Source of the DNA: Rhodococcus spelaei
GTDB taxonomy: Bacteria; Actinomycetota; Actinomycetes; Mycobacteriales; Mycobacteriaceae
Direction: 5' to 3'
Length of the DNA: 64,000 nt
NCBI RefSeq assembly: GCF_006704125.1
Contig: NZ_VIGH01000008.1
Span: 1-64,000 of the forward strand
A program made the position numbers and the translations under genes. Within the stretch, counting starts at the first letter, position 1; the number at the start of each line of letters is the position of its first letter. Shown here piece by piece: positions 28,189 to 36,079 of this stretch. Below the pieces are notes generated by a model. It had not been told where the DNA came from. It saw nothing but the letters and a program-made list of their open reading frames with translations, and searched no databases.

Positions 28189-29420
28189 TGAGTTCGAGCG
28201 GTTCACTCTGGCACGGGTTCGCCGACATGGGCGCGGTCCAGCGTGACGGCGCGTTCGTGGTCAGCCGCGGTGACGGCGCCTACATCTGGGACGACCGGGG
28301 CACCCGGTACCTCGACGCGACCGCCGGCCTGTGGTTCACCAACGTCGGGCACGGCCGCACCGAGATCGCGGACGCGGTGGCGAAGCAGCTGTCGACGGTC
28401 GCGCACTTCTCGAACTTCGGTGACTTCGCGCCCGAGACGACCATTGCCCTCGCCGAGCGGCTGGCCGCGATCGCCCCGGTGCCCGGGAGCAAGATCTTCT
28501 TCACCTCCGGCGGCTCGGACTCGGTGGACACCGCGGCGAAGCTCGCCCGGCGCTACTGGCACGAGATGGGCAGGCCCGGCAAGAAGATCGTCGTCGGTCG
28601 CCAGAAGGCCTACCACGGCATGCACGTCGCCGGCACCGCGCTCGCAGGCATCCCGGTCAACCGCGAGAACTACGGCGAACTGATGCCGGACGCGCGAACG
28701 GTGGAGTGGGACAACGCGAAGAGCCTGCTCGAGCTGATCGAGCGTGAGGGCGCCGACTCGATCGCGGCGTTCTTCTGCGAGCCGATCATCGGTGCCGGCG
28801 GCGTCTACCTGCCGCCGGAGGGCTACCTCGCCGAGGTCCGAGAGATCTGCCGCGACCACGACATCCTGTTCGTCGTCGACGAGGTGGTCACGGGGTTCGG
28901 CCGGATCGGCGGCGCCTGGTTCGCGTCGACCCGGTTCGACCTGCAGCCCGACATGGTGACCACGGCCAAGGGGCTGACGTCGGGTTACGTCCCGATGGGT
29001 GCGGTGTTCATCGCGCCGCGGGTCGCCGAGCCGTTCTTCGCCGGCGGCGTGTGGTGGCGGCACGGGTACACCTACGGTGGTCACGCCGGCGCGGCCGCCG
29101 CGGCGATGGCGAACCTGGACATCATCGAGCGCGAGAACCTGCTCGCCGAGTCCGCACGGCTGGAACGTTCGCTGCACGAGCACCTTTCGCCGCTGGCCGA
29201 GCATCCGCGAGTGCAGGAGGTGCGCAGCGGACTCGGTGCGGTGGCGGCGGTGCAACTGGCCGACCCGGCCGAGGCGTTGCCGTTCGTGAAGACGCTGCGC
29301 GAGCACGGCATCTCGGGGCGCGCCGCGGGCGTCGGTGCGATGCAGATCTCACCGTCGTTCGTGATGACCGACGACCAGGTCGCCGAGATGGCGTCGGGCA
29401 TTCGCGCCGCGCTGGGTTAG
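28188..29420 (+). CDS. class-III pyridoxal-phosphate aminotransferase
   Basis: A 410-residue omega-amino acid:2-oxoacid-type aminotransferase. Visible elements: FTSGGSDSVDTAAKLARRYW near residue 105 (phosphate-binding start), AFFCEPIIGAGGVYLPPEGY near residue 197, FVVDEVVTGFGRIG near residue 228 (Asp for the PLP nitrogen) and Lys near residue 264 in TTAKGLTSGYVP (Schiff base). Substrates of this family include beta-alanine, GABA, taurine or diamines; which one cannot be read. It is coupled to the preceding membrane gene and its stop lies directly against composite palindrome A. Confidence 0.85.
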   Translation: MSSSGSLWHGFADMGAVQRDGAFVVSRGDGAYIWDDRGTRYLDATAGLWFTNVGHGRTEIADAVAKQLSTVAHFSNFGDFAPETTIALAERLAAIAPVPGSKIFFTSGGSDSVDTAAKLARRYWHEMGRPGKKIVVGRQKAYHGMHVAGTALAGIPVNRENYGELMPDARTVEWDNAKSLLELIEREGADSIAAFFCEPIIGAGGVYLPPEGYLAEVREICRDHDILFVVDEVVTGFGRIGGAWFASTRFDLQPDMVTTAKGLTSGYVPMGAVFIAPRVAEPFFAGGVWWRHGYTYGGHAGAAAAAMANLDIIERENLLAESARLERSLHEHLSPLAEHPRVQEVRSGLGAVAAVQLADPAEALPFVKTLREHGISGRAAGVGAMQISPSFVMTDDQVAEMASGIRAALG

Positions 29421-29477
29421 GCGGCTCCGCCGCCTGTGCGCGCCGTTCACCCCGATCGGGGTGAACGGCGCGCACAG
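29420..29477. repeat. composite intergenic palindrome A (terminator-like)
   Basis: A GGCGGC-TCC-GCCGCC hairpin (29420-29434) followed by a perfect 44-bp palindrome (29434-29477) whose arms are CTGTGCGCGCCGTTCACCCC and its complement around GATC. It separates the convergent aminotransferase and small membrane gene. It is a member of a three-copy family (see 33697 and 41886). Confidence 0.85.
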
Positions 29478-29483
29478 TTCGGG

Positions 29484-29735
29484 TCAGCGCCCGCGGCGAA
29501 TCAATTGCGAGAGACGTTGGGCGAGGGTGGGTTTCACCGGTGTGAGATCCACCCTAGGCCGGTCGGCGGCCGTGGTGGCCTGCGCGAAGCGGGCGTGCAA
29601 CCGGGACCGCACCTCGTCCGGCGTGTACGCCCGACGCTTGCGTTCTGACTGGACCGCGAACGCCCCGGTGGCGGCGACACCGACGACGCCGGCGAGTCCG
29701 ACGAGCTTCCACAGGGCTCTGGCGTTGAGGCGCAT
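29484..29735 (-). CDS. small membrane-anchored protein, unknown
   Basis: Eighty-three residues: a basic start (RLNARALWK), one membrane helix near residues 11-28 (LVGLAGVVGVAATGAFAV), then a basic cytoplasmic or external tail ending in RRGR. Codon use matches its neighbours. It is divergent from the papain-like gene with only 17 bp between starts and convergent with the aminotransferase. Function unknown. Confidence 0.6.
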   Translation of the reverse strand: MRLNARALWKLVGLAGVVGVAATGAFAVQSERKRRAYTPDEVRSRLHARFAQATTAADRPRVDLTPVKPTLAQRLSQLIRRGR

Positions 29736-29752
29736 GGCTTTAGGCTAGGGCC

Positions 29753-30442
29753 ATGAGTCGGCGGATGCACGAATCGCAGGTGAGCCTGGACGTGGCCGTG
29801 GACGCCACCCGGACCGGGGACATCTGGATCTTCCGTGGGCAGTCCGGCGCCGATCGTGCCATCCAGACGCTGACCAACAGTCCCGTCAACCACGTGGGCA
29901 TGTCCGTGGTCCTCGACGACCTGCCGCCGCTGATGTGGCACGCCGAGCTCGGCCACTCACTGCAGGACATGTGGACCGGCCGCTTCCAACGCGGGGTCCA
30001 ACTGCACGACCTCCGGGCCGCGGTGCAGGTGTGGGGCGCGCGGTACGGCCAGCGAGGCTGGATCCGTCAACTCGACCGCCCGGTCACGAGGGCGCAGGAG
30101 GACGAGCTGATGCGCACCATCGCCCGACTGGACGGGACTCCGTTCCCGTCCACCGCGAAGCTCGCCTCGCGCTGGTTCGGGGGCAGGCTGCCGTCGCTGC
30201 ATAGACGCCGCGACGACGAGAAGGCGGCGGGCCTGGAGAGCGCGTACTGCGCCGAGGTGGTCGCGCAGACCTACGAGTCGATGGGCCTGCTGACCGAGCG
30301 GAGGAAGACGAACTGGTACGACCCGGGTCGGTTCTGGAGCGGGGACCGCCTTCCGCTCGCCGACGGCGTCCGGTTGGGCGGCGAGGTCGAAGTGGTGCTC
30401 AGCGAGGCGGATCTGGTGGCAGGGCGCGCCCCGAGGGACTGA
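29753..30442 (+). CDS. permuted papain-like (YiiX/NlpC-P60 type) hydrolase
   Basis: A 229-residue protein with the circularly permuted papain arrangement: TGDIWIFRG opening strand near residue 22, the His in NHVGMSVVLDD near residue 46, and the later Cys in SAYCAEVVAQTYESMG near residue 167. Members of this class are amidases or thioesterases acting on peptidoglycan peptides or lipids. There is no signal peptide, so it probably acts in the cytoplasm or on the inner membrane face. The next gene is rpf, a wall hydrolase, but 364 bp separate them. Confidence 0.6.
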   Translation: MSRRMHESQVSLDVAVDATRTGDIWIFRGQSGADRAIQTLTNSPVNHVGMSVVLDDLPPLMWHAELGHSLQDMWTGRFQRGVQLHDLRAAVQVWGARYGQRGWIRQLDRPVTRAQEDELMRTIARLDGTPFPSTAKLASRWFGGRLPSLHRRRDDEKAAGLESAYCAEVVAQTYESMGLLTERRKTNWYDPGRFWSGDRLPLADGVRLGGEVEVVLSEADLVAGRAPRD

Positions 30443-30806
30443 TCTCCCGGCCCATCCAGTGACCGGCGCCACTTTTGTACGGTGTCCGTCGTCACATTTC
30501 CGACGCGAACCGCGAAGTCTGGTTCGTCTCGAATCGCCGTGGTGCGCTGGGGGGACTCCCCCGCTACGGCATTGGTAACGAATTGTCTCGGCGAATCGCC
30601 GCCCCGTGACCAACTCGTGACAATCACCTACGGTCATTCACAGCTCGAGACAACCGAGCTACCGCCGACCCGCTACCGCTCGATCCTGTCCCGCGGGCCG
30701 GACGCCACCAACTCCCCGGGACAGGAGTGCGACGGAGCCACGCTCGCCCTGCGCCCTGTAGGCGCCCGAGCCCCGTCCGCCAGCGGCAAGGAGAGGATCT
30801 ACCCGA
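30443..30806 (+). promoter_or_regulatory. long rpf leader and promoter region
   Basis: This 364-bp stretch has no credible gene. It contains a direct repeat CGTGAC-N5-CGTGAC (30605-30621, 11-bp period), a small AGCTCG/CGAGCT hairpin (30652-30670) and a CTGTCCCG / CGGGACAG stem (about 30687-30724), then a structured GC-rich tract before the AAGGAGAGG ribosome site. rpf genes in actinobacteria often have long regulated leaders, some with c-di-AMP riboswitches, but I could not match that motif here. Confidence 0.5.
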
Positions 30807-31382
30807 ATGAACAGCTTCACCATCAAGCGCGCCGTCGGCGCCGTTGTCGCCACCGGCGCGCTCGTCGCCGTTCCCTTCGCGATGAGCACCGGTACCGCCT
30901 CTGCCGCCGGCCACAACTGGGACGGCGTCGCGAACTGCGAGAGCAGTGGCAACTGGTCCACCAACACCGGCAACGGCTTCTACGGTGGCCTGCAGTTCAC
31001 CCAGAGCACCTGGAACGCCTACGGCGGCTCGGGCAGCGCCAGCAATGCCAGCAAGGCGGAGCAGATCCGTGTCGCGGAGAACGTGCTCGCGGGCCAGGGC
31101 GTCGGTGCGTGGCCGGTCTGCGGCCAGTACCTGACGTCGGGCGCCTCGGACGTGTCCGAGCCGGTCACCTACGAGGCCCCGGCCGCCAACCCGGTCCAGC
31201 AGGCTGCCTCGCAGATCGCCGAGTCCGCGCCGGTCCAGACCCTCGGTGCCTCCACCTATGTCGTCCAGCTCGGCGACACCCTCTCGAAGATCGCCGCCGA
31301 CCACGGCGTCGACCTGTCGAAGCTGGCCACCCAGGTGCAGAACATCGACCTGATCTTCCCCGGTCAGACGCTTGCGCTCTGA
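30807..31382 (+). CDS. resuscitation-promoting factor, transglycosylase plus LysM
   Basis: A secreted 191-residue peptidoglycan-cleaving enzyme. Signal peptide: residues 1-33 (KRAVGAVVATGALVAVPFAM, cut after ASA). The Rpf domain follows: NWDGVANCESSGNW with the catalytic Glu near residue 44, GFYGGLQFTQSTW, and a partner Cys in WPVCGQYL. A linker of about 30 residues leads to a C-terminal LysM domain (VVQLGDTLSKIAADHGVDL to PGQTLAL). Rpfs revive dormant cells by lytic-transglycosylase action on the wall. AAGGAGAGG precedes the ATG. The 3' end, including the stop, is present three times in tandem. Confidence 0.93.
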   Translation: MNSFTIKRAVGAVVATGALVAVPFAMSTGTASAAGHNWDGVANCESSGNWSTNTGNGFYGGLQFTQSTWNAYGGSGSASNASKAEQIRVAENVLAGQGVGAWPVCGQYLTSGASDVSEPVTYEAPAANPVQQAASQIAESAPVQTLGASTYVVQLGDTLSKIAADHGVDLSKLATQVQNIDLIFPGQTLAL

Positions 31383-31466
31383 CCGAGTCTGATCAGCCCA
31401 GACGCTTGCGCTCTGATCGAGTCTGATCAGCCCAGACGCTTGCGCTCTGATCGAGTCTGATCAGTT
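31365..31466. repeat. 34-bp tandem triplication of the rpf 3' end
   Basis: Three head-to-tail 34-bp units (31365, 31399 and 31433). Each begins CAGACGCTTGCGCTCTGA, i.e. the last codons and stop of rpf. Units 2 and 3 are untranslated copies; differences are one base in unit 1 and two at the end of unit 3. Each junction also forms a GTCTG/CAGAC mini-hairpin. Confidence 0.93.
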
Positions 31467-31996
31467 CAGACGCCGTCTCCCTCAGGGGAGGCGGTGCCGA
31501 GGGGCCCCGATGGCGAGTTGTTCGCCGCCGGGGCCCCTCGTGCGTTGTCGACGGCGTGCTGCATGTCCGTCAGGAATCCGAGGATTGTCGCCATCTCTCG
31601 TGGGCTGTACCTGTCGAGGGCGGCCGTCGCGTGTGCGATCACCGGACCGAAGAACGACTGCCCGAGTGTGATCGCCGCGGGGGTGACCTCTATGTGCACC
31701 CGCCGGCGGTCCTGGGGGTCGCGCTCGCGTCGCACGTGTCCCGCCTTCTCGAGGCGGTCGATCAGTGCCGTGACGGACGCAGAGTTGAGGTGCAGTTCCC
31801 GCCCCAGCAGACCCGGGGTTGCGGGTCGGCGACTGCGTTCGGTGTCCAACAGGCAGATCAGGGCACGGATATCGGTGGGGTGCAGTCCGTGGGCGCGGGC
31901 GAATTCCGCCCCCAATAGATGCAGCTCGACCGTCAGTGTGCGAAGGCGATGCACTGCCTCGACGGATTCGTCCGCCGTCCGGTTCTCGGTTCCCAC
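31466..31996 (-). CDS. MarR-family regulator
   Basis: A 176-residue winged-helix regulator. The wHTH spans about residues 40-110: LHPTDIRALICLLDTERS, GLLGRELHLNSASVTALIDRLEKAG as recognition region, and VRRERDPQDRRRVHIEVTP as the MarR wing signature. GTG 31996 has GGGAG 6 bp upstream; the alternative GTG 32023 has none. The gene is divergent from an alpha/beta hydrolase, and a perfect 12-bp inverted repeat lies between them, so it likely represses both until an effector binds. The tail (residues 155-176) is Ala/Pro/Gly-rich and its DNA forms a hairpin. Confidence 0.85.
   Translation of the reverse strand: MGTENRTADESVEAVHRLRTLTVELHLLGAEFARAHGLHPTDIRALICLLDTERSRRPATPGLLGRELHLNSASVTALIDRLEKAGHVRRERDPQDRRRVHIEVTPAAITLGQSFFGPVIAHATAALDRYSPREMATILGFLTDMQHAVDNARGAPAANNSPSGPLGTASPEGDGV
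31473..31540 (+). terminator. two hairpins downstream of rpf, inside the MarR 3' end
   Basis: CCGTCTCCC/GGGAGGCGG at 31473-31494 (one mismatch) and a 19-bp stem at 31498-31540 (CGAGGGGCCCCG arm, two mismatches). They face rpf and overlap the coding end of the MarR gene. Confidence 0.6.
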
Positions 31997-32043
31997 GGTG
32001 GTCTCCCGTTCCTCTTGACGCACACTCTACTGTCTCGATAGAA

Positions 32044-32071
32044 CTATTATCTCGACCAATCGAGATAATAG
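32044..32071. promoter_or_regulatory. perfect 12-4-12 operator
   Basis: Arms CTATTATCTCGA and TCGAGATAATAG are exact complements around CCAA, midway in the 89-bp gap between the divergent MarR and hydrolase starts. A further TCTCGATAG half-site lies at 32034-32042. Best read as the MarR operator. Confidence 0.85.
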
Positions 32072-32085
32072 AATCGAGGATCCGG

Positions 32086-32970
32086 ATGGCCCACCCGTCG
32101 GTGCTTGACTTCACGACCACACCCTCCGGGGTCGACTTCTTTCGCAAGTACGACCGTGTGCTCGAGAAGTGGCCGATCGGCACGGTCGGGCTCGATCTCG
32201 ACTCGGAGTACGGAACGACCCGTGTCAACGCGTGCGGTCCGGTGGACGCTCCACCGGTCCTGCTCCTCCCGGGTGCGGGCGCGACCTCCACGGTGTGGTT
32301 CGCGAACGCCGCCGCACTTGCGGAGCGGTACCGGGTTCTCGCGGTAGACCTGATGGGCGACGCCGGCCGCAGCGCCGCGAGTGGTCGGAGGATTCGGGGT
32401 GTCGACGACCTGCTCGGCTGGATCGACACGGTGGCGCAGGGGACGGGGCTCGACTCGTTCGCCGTGGTCGGTCATTCGTACGGGGCGATGATCGCGCTCG
32501 CGTACGCCCTCGGCCGCCCAGACAGGGTTCGGAAGATGGCGTTGCTCGACCCCAATTCCTGCTTCGCTGGCATGCGACCGGGATATCTGGCCCGCGCAGT
32601 TCCGCTACTGGTGCGGCCGACCGAGAAGCGCGAACGTCACTTCATCCGGTGGGAGACCGACCGGCGGGAGGTCGACGAGAGCTGGTTGGATCTGATCGCC
32701 TGCGGGACGGCCTCGTTCCCGAAGTCGAAGACGGTGGTCCCCAAGCGTCCGTCGCGGGAGGCCGTCTCCGCATTGACAGTCGATACGACAGTGATCCTCG
32801 CCGCGGAGAGCCGGGTGCACGACAGCAAGTCGGTGGCCGCGGCGATCGGGGCGTCGGCTCCGCGGCTGCGGACCTGCGTGATCGAGGGCGCCACGCACCA
32901 CACGATGCCGATGAGTCCCGCGACCGCGGTGAGCGAGGCGATTCTCGCTGCGATCGACGGTCCGCGCTGA
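32086..32970 (+). CDS. alpha/beta hydrolase controlled by the MarR gene
   Basis: A 294-residue hydrolase: oxyanion loop LLPGAGATSTVWFANAAAL near residue 61, nucleophile VVGHSYGAM near residue 127, and late His in GATHHTMP near residue 270; the acid is probably in the AAESRVHD strand near residue 245. There is no signal peptide, so it is cytoplasmic. GAGG precedes the ATG by about 8 bp. The promoter overlaps the palindromic operator, so it is probably induced by the ligand sensed by the divergent MarR protein. The substrate is unknown. It is convergent with the PhzF gene, only 4 bp away. Confidence 0.8.
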   Translation: MAHPSVLDFTTTPSGVDFFRKYDRVLEKWPIGTVGLDLDSEYGTTRVNACGPVDAPPVLLLPGAGATSTVWFANAAALAERYRVLAVDLMGDAGRSAASGRRIRGVDDLLGWIDTVAQGTGLDSFAVVGHSYGAMIALAYALGRPDRVRKMALLDPNSCFAGMRPGYLARAVPLLVRPTEKRERHFIRWETDRREVDESWLDLIACGTASFPKSKTVVPKRPSREAVSALTVDTTVILAAESRVHDSKSVAAAIGASAPRLRTCVIEGATHHTMPMSPATAVSEAILAAIDGPR

Positions 32971-32974
32971 ACCG

Positions 32975-33649
32975 CTACACCTGCCGGGTCTCCTGGGGGT
33001 AGACCCGGCCGCCGACCTCGATCCAGCCGTCGGGGGAGTAGTGGGTGAGCAGGTGCGAGCCGCGTCCCTGGGTGATGTGCAGGTTCCGGCGCAGGTGATC
33101 GGTGATCCGTACCGCGGCGGCGCCGGTCGCCTCGTCTTCAGGGACGCCGAGGCCGGGGGCGAACATGCGGGATCGGATCGCGCCCTCGCCCGCCCACGCC
33201 CACAGGTAGTGGTGGCCGCTGTCGAAGGCGGCGGCGCGGGCGCCCTGCACGGCCGTCGAGTCGGGGGCCGCGTGCAGGGTGAAGTCGGGTGCCCAGTCGG
33301 CTTTCGCGCGGACCCAGGTGATCGCGTTCTCGACGCGGGTGGTGACCGGGCCGGCGGGCACCTCGAGGGTGTCGACAGGCAGTCCGCGTCGACGCAGCCA
33401 CCATGACAGCCCGACGGTCGGATGGCCGGCGAACGGGAGTTCGGTGGTGGGGGTGAAGATCTGCGCGGTGGCCACGGTCTCGCCGGGCTCGGGCAGGTCG
33501 ACGAAGACGGTTTCGCTGTATCCGAGGTCGGCCGCGAGCTGCTGGCGTCCGGGCGGCGCCACCGACGCGGCGTCGACGATGGCGAGTGGATTGCCGTGTC
33601 GCCCATCGGGATCGGTGAACACCCGGACGACGTCTACCTCGATGCTCAT
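32975..33649 (-). CDS. PhzF-family isomerase-like protein (Rv2716-like)
   Basis: A 224-residue member of the PhzF/DapF-fold family: VDVVRVFTDPDGRHGNPLAIVD opening (residues 5-20 in part), the catalytic Glu in LGYSETVFVD near residue 46, and PFAGHPTVG near residue 73. It is shorter than classic PhzF (about 280-300) but similar to Rv2716 of the same chromosomal neighbourhood, lacking part of the second lobe. Family members isomerise a double bond; no substrate is known for this branch. Longer start choices to 33736 enter composite palindrome B and are not credible. Confidence 0.78.
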   Translation of the reverse strand: MSIEVDVVRVFTDPDGRHGNPLAIVDAASVAPPGRQQLAADLGYSETVFVDLPEPGETVATAQIFTPTTELPFAGHPTVGLSWWLRRRGLPVDTLEVPAGPVTTRVENAITWVRAKADWAPDFTLHAAPDSTAVQGARAAAFDSGHHYLWAWAGEGAIRSRMFAPGLGVPEDEATGAAAVRITDHLRRNLHITQGRGSHLLTHYSPDGWIEVGGRVYPQETRQV

Positions 33650-33696
33650 GGATGAACGATACCGCTGTACACAACGATCGGACCCCCGAAACGACT

Positions 33697-33752
33697 GTGC
33701 GCGCCGTGCACCCCGGTTGGGGTACACGGCGCGCACGGGCGGCGCAGCCGCC
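33697..33752. repeat. composite intergenic palindrome B
   Basis: An 18-bp stem (GTGCGCGCCGTGCACCCC, one mismatch, GGTT loop, 33697-33736) followed by GGCGGC-GCA-GCCGCC (33738-33752). It lies between the ahpD stop and the phzF start, so it may terminate the ahpCD transcript. Same layout as the elements at 29420 (inverse orientation) and 41886. Confidence 0.85.
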
Positions 33753-33755
33753 TCG

Positions 33756-34283
33756 CTAGGCGAGCGTCTCGTTCGCGACGATCGCCTGGGCGACGCCCTG
33801 GAGCGTCGCGGCGACCTTGACGGACTCCCAGACCTGCTCCTTGGTGAGGCCCTCCTTGCGCACGACGGCGTCGTGCGCGGCGGTGCAGTCGTGGCAACCG
33901 TTGATGGTGGACACGGCCAGCGACCAGAGCTCGAAGTCGGCCTTCTCGACGCCGGGGCTGCCGATGATGTTCATCCGCAGGCCCATCCGCACCTGAGCGA
34001 ACTCGTCGCCGAGGAAGCTCTTGGCGCGGTACGCGACGTTGTTCATGCCCATGATCGAGGCGGCGCCGAGGGCGGCGTTGTAGGCCTCCGCGGACAGCAC
34101 GTCCGCGGCCTCCTCCGCGATCTCGCGCAGCACGGTCGCCGACTTGGTGGCGGCGGCGCAGGCGAGGAAGGTGCCCCACAGCTGCTGCTCGTTCAGCTCG
34201 GTCGAGCGAGCTAGCGAGCCCAGGTTGAGCTTGAGGTCCTTGGCGTACTCCGGAAGGGAGTTCTTCAGGTTCTCGACGGACAT
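33756..34283 (-). CDS. ahpD: alkyl hydroperoxide reductase AhpD
   Basis: AhpD (175 residues, as in M. tuberculosis) carries electrons from a lipoamide-containing complex to AhpC. The active site Cys130-x2-Cys133 with His137 is in [12 protein letters not shown]. It starts 3 bp after ahpC and shares its transcript. Together with AhpC it reduces organic peroxides and peroxynitrite. Composite palindrome B follows the stop. Confidence 0.96.
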   Translation of the reverse strand: MSVENLKNSLPEYAKDLKLNLGSLARSTELNEQQLWGTFLACAAATKSATVLREIAEEAADVLSAEAYNAALGAASIMGMNNVAYRAKSFLGDEFAQVRMGLRMNIIGSPGVEKADFELWSLAVSTINGCHDCTAAHDAVVRKEGLTKEQVWESVKVAATLQGVAQAIVANETLA

Positions 34284-34286
34284 CGC

Positions 34287-34874
34287 TTAGACGCTTTCCT
34301 TGAGGAGCTCGCCGGCGTTGATCGTCGGGTCGCCCTTCTTCCAGTTGCAGGCGCACAGCTCGTCGGACTGCAGCGCGTCGAGGACACGCAGGACCTCGTC
34401 GACGTTGCGGCCCACGGAGCCCGCGGTGACGGACACGAACTGGATCTCGTTGTTCGGGTCGATGATGAAGGTGGCGCGGTCCGCGACACCGTCGGCGTTG
34501 AGGACGCCGGTGGCCTCGGCCAGCTCACGCTTGAGGTCCGAGAGCATCGGGAACGGGAGGGTCTTGAGGTCCTCGTGCTGTGCACGCCACTGGAAGTGCA
34601 CGAACTCGTTGTCGACGGAGGCGCCGAGCACCTGCGCGTCGCGGTCCGCGAACTCGTCGTTGAGCTTGCCGAAGGCGGCGATCTCGGTGGGGCAGACGAA
34701 GGTGAAGTCCTTCGGCCAGAAGAAGACGATGCGCCACTTGCCGGCGTAGTCGTCGCTGGTGACCGTGGTGAAGTAGTCGTCGGGCTGCTGTGCGTCGACC
34801 TTGGTGAGGTCGCCGCCGATGACGGCCTTGAGGTTGTATGCCGGGAACTGGTCGCCGATGGTCAGCAGAGCCAT
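34287..34874 (-). CDS. ahpC: alkyl hydroperoxide reductase AhpC (peroxiredoxin)
   Basis: A typical actinobacterial AhpC of 195 residues with the peroxidatic Cys61 (FVCPTE) and the pair Cys174/Cys176 (ELCACNW), the three-cysteine form found in mycobacteria that uses AhpD as reductant. AGGAGG lies about 9 bp upstream of the ATG. It is first in the ahpC-ahpD operon and divergent from oxyR, so peroxide induction through OxyR is expected. Confidence 0.97.
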   Translation of the reverse strand: MALLTIGDQFPAYNLKAVIGGDLTKVDAQQPDDYFTTVTSDDYAGKWRIVFFWPKDFTFVCPTEIAAFGKLNDEFADRDAQVLGASVDNEFVHFQWRAQHEDLKTLPFPMLSDLKRELAEATGVLNADGVADRATFIIDPNNEIQFVSVTAGSVGRNVDEVLRVLDALQSDELCACNWKKGDPTINAGELLKESV

Positions 34875-35081
34875 GTGTTGTCGTCCTCCTAGTTGGTGAC
34901 TTCGAACTTCTTCGCGCGCAGCGGCACCCGGTGGGTGGTCGCTGGATGTGTCGTAACACCGCCGAACGGGTCGTGCGGGTCTGGACTGAGCAGGTCCGCG
35001 ACCGGCGTTCTTTGGTATGAGTCCATAGTGCCCGAAACCTTTCAAAAGGTAAAGGCGATAGATGCCACTACACTGATAAGC
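34875..35081. promoter_or_regulatory. ahpC-oxyR divergent control region
   Basis: A 207-bp region. A 6-2-6 palindrome ACCTTT-CA-AAAGGT sits at 35037-35050. ATAG tetramers at 35025 and 35058 are 33 bp apart, with ATAAG at 35076, a spacing of about three turns that suits a tetrameric LysR regulator such as OxyR. The exact OxyR footprint cannot be fixed by eye. Confidence 0.5.
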
Positions 35082-36005
35082 ATGTCCGATCAGAGTTATC
35101 AGCCGACACTCTCGCAGCTGCGTGCCTTCGTCGCGGTGGCCGAGTATCGCCACTTCGGCACGGCCGCAGCACGTTTGAGTGTGAGCCAACCCACACTCTC
35201 GCAGGCGTTGGCGGCCCTCGAGAACGGTCTCGGGGTGCAGTTGATCGAGCGCAGCACCCGGCGAGTGCTCGTCACCCCGGCCGGGTCGGCGTTGCTCGCC
35301 CAGGCGAAGGTGATCCTCGACGCGGCCGACGGATTCGTCGCGACCGCGGCCGGCGTCGGTGACGCGCTCGCCGGAGCGCTACGCATCGGACTGATCCCCA
35401 CGGTCGCTCCCTACGTGCTGCCCGCGCTACTGCCCGCGCTGCGTTCCGAACTTCCCGCGGTGACGCCGCAGGTGGTCGAGGACCAGACCGCCCGACTGCT
35501 GGAGGCGCTGCGCGGCGGGGCGCTCGACGTCGCGGTCCTCGCACTGCCCTCCGAGGCGCCCGGGATGGTCGAAATTCCGTTGTACACCGAGGAGTTCGTG
35601 GTCGTGGTGCCGACCGGGCACGCGCTGGCCGGTCGCGACGACCTGGCTCTCGACGTGCTCGACGAGTTGCCGCTGCTGCTGCTCGACGAGGGTCACTGCC
35701 TGCGGGACCAGACCCTCGACCTGTGCCGGTCGGTGGACGCGCACCCCGTCTCCGGTGACACCAGGGCCACCTCGCTCACCACCGTGGTGCAGTGCGTGGC
35801 GGGCGGTCTGGGCGTGACTCTGGTGCCGGCGTCGGCGGTCGCGGTGGAGACCGCCCGGGGCGACCTCGCGACGGCACGCTTCGCCGCGCCCGCGCCGGGG
35901 CGCACGATCGGGCTGGTCTTCCGGGCGTCGAGCGGTCGGGCGGAGAAGTTCGGCCAGCTCGCCGAGTTGGTGCGGTCGGTGGCGCCGGTCCTTCCTCTCG
36001 GGTAG
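35082..36005 (+). CDS. oxyR: peroxide-sensing LysR regulator OxyR
   Basis: A 307-residue LysR protein. The HTH is at residues 10-65 (LRAFVAVAEYRHFGTAAARL, SVSQPTLSQALAALE). The sensor domain has the OxyR signature GHCLRDQTLDLC with Cys206 and Cys215, the pair that forms a disulfide on peroxide exposure. ATG 35082 is chosen because the family starts just before the HTH; the upstream open frame has no support. It is divergent from ahpCD, the classic arrangement, and intact, unlike the decayed oxyR of M. tuberculosis. Confidence 0.95.
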   Translation: MSDQSYQPTLSQLRAFVAVAEYRHFGTAAARLSVSQPTLSQALAALENGLGVQLIERSTRRVLVTPAGSALLAQAKVILDAADGFVATAAGVGDALAGALRIGLIPTVAPYVLPALLPALRSELPAVTPQVVEDQTARLLEALRGGALDVAVLALPSEAPGMVEIPLYTEEFVVVVPTGHALAGRDDLALDVLDELPLLLLDEGHCLRDQTLDLCRSVDAHPVSGDTRATSLTTVVQCVAGGLGVTLVPASAVAVETARGDLATARFAAPAPGRTIGLVFRASSGRAEKFGQLAELVRSVAPVLPLG

Positions 36006-36079
36006 AGCAAACCTCGCAAACCGCTCGAGAAGGACGGGCCGTTGATAGCGTCGCTCACCGATCTGAGTCGTCCTGCAAG

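Noticed and set aside
30620-30806. c-di-AMP (ydaO) riboswitch before rpf
   Set aside because: The position is typical but I could not find the conserved motif elements; a covariance search is needed.
33650-33736. Longer start for the PhzF gene
   Set aside because: The added residues come from composite palindrome B (the same peptide appears when palindromes A and C are read), so this is repeat DNA, not coding.
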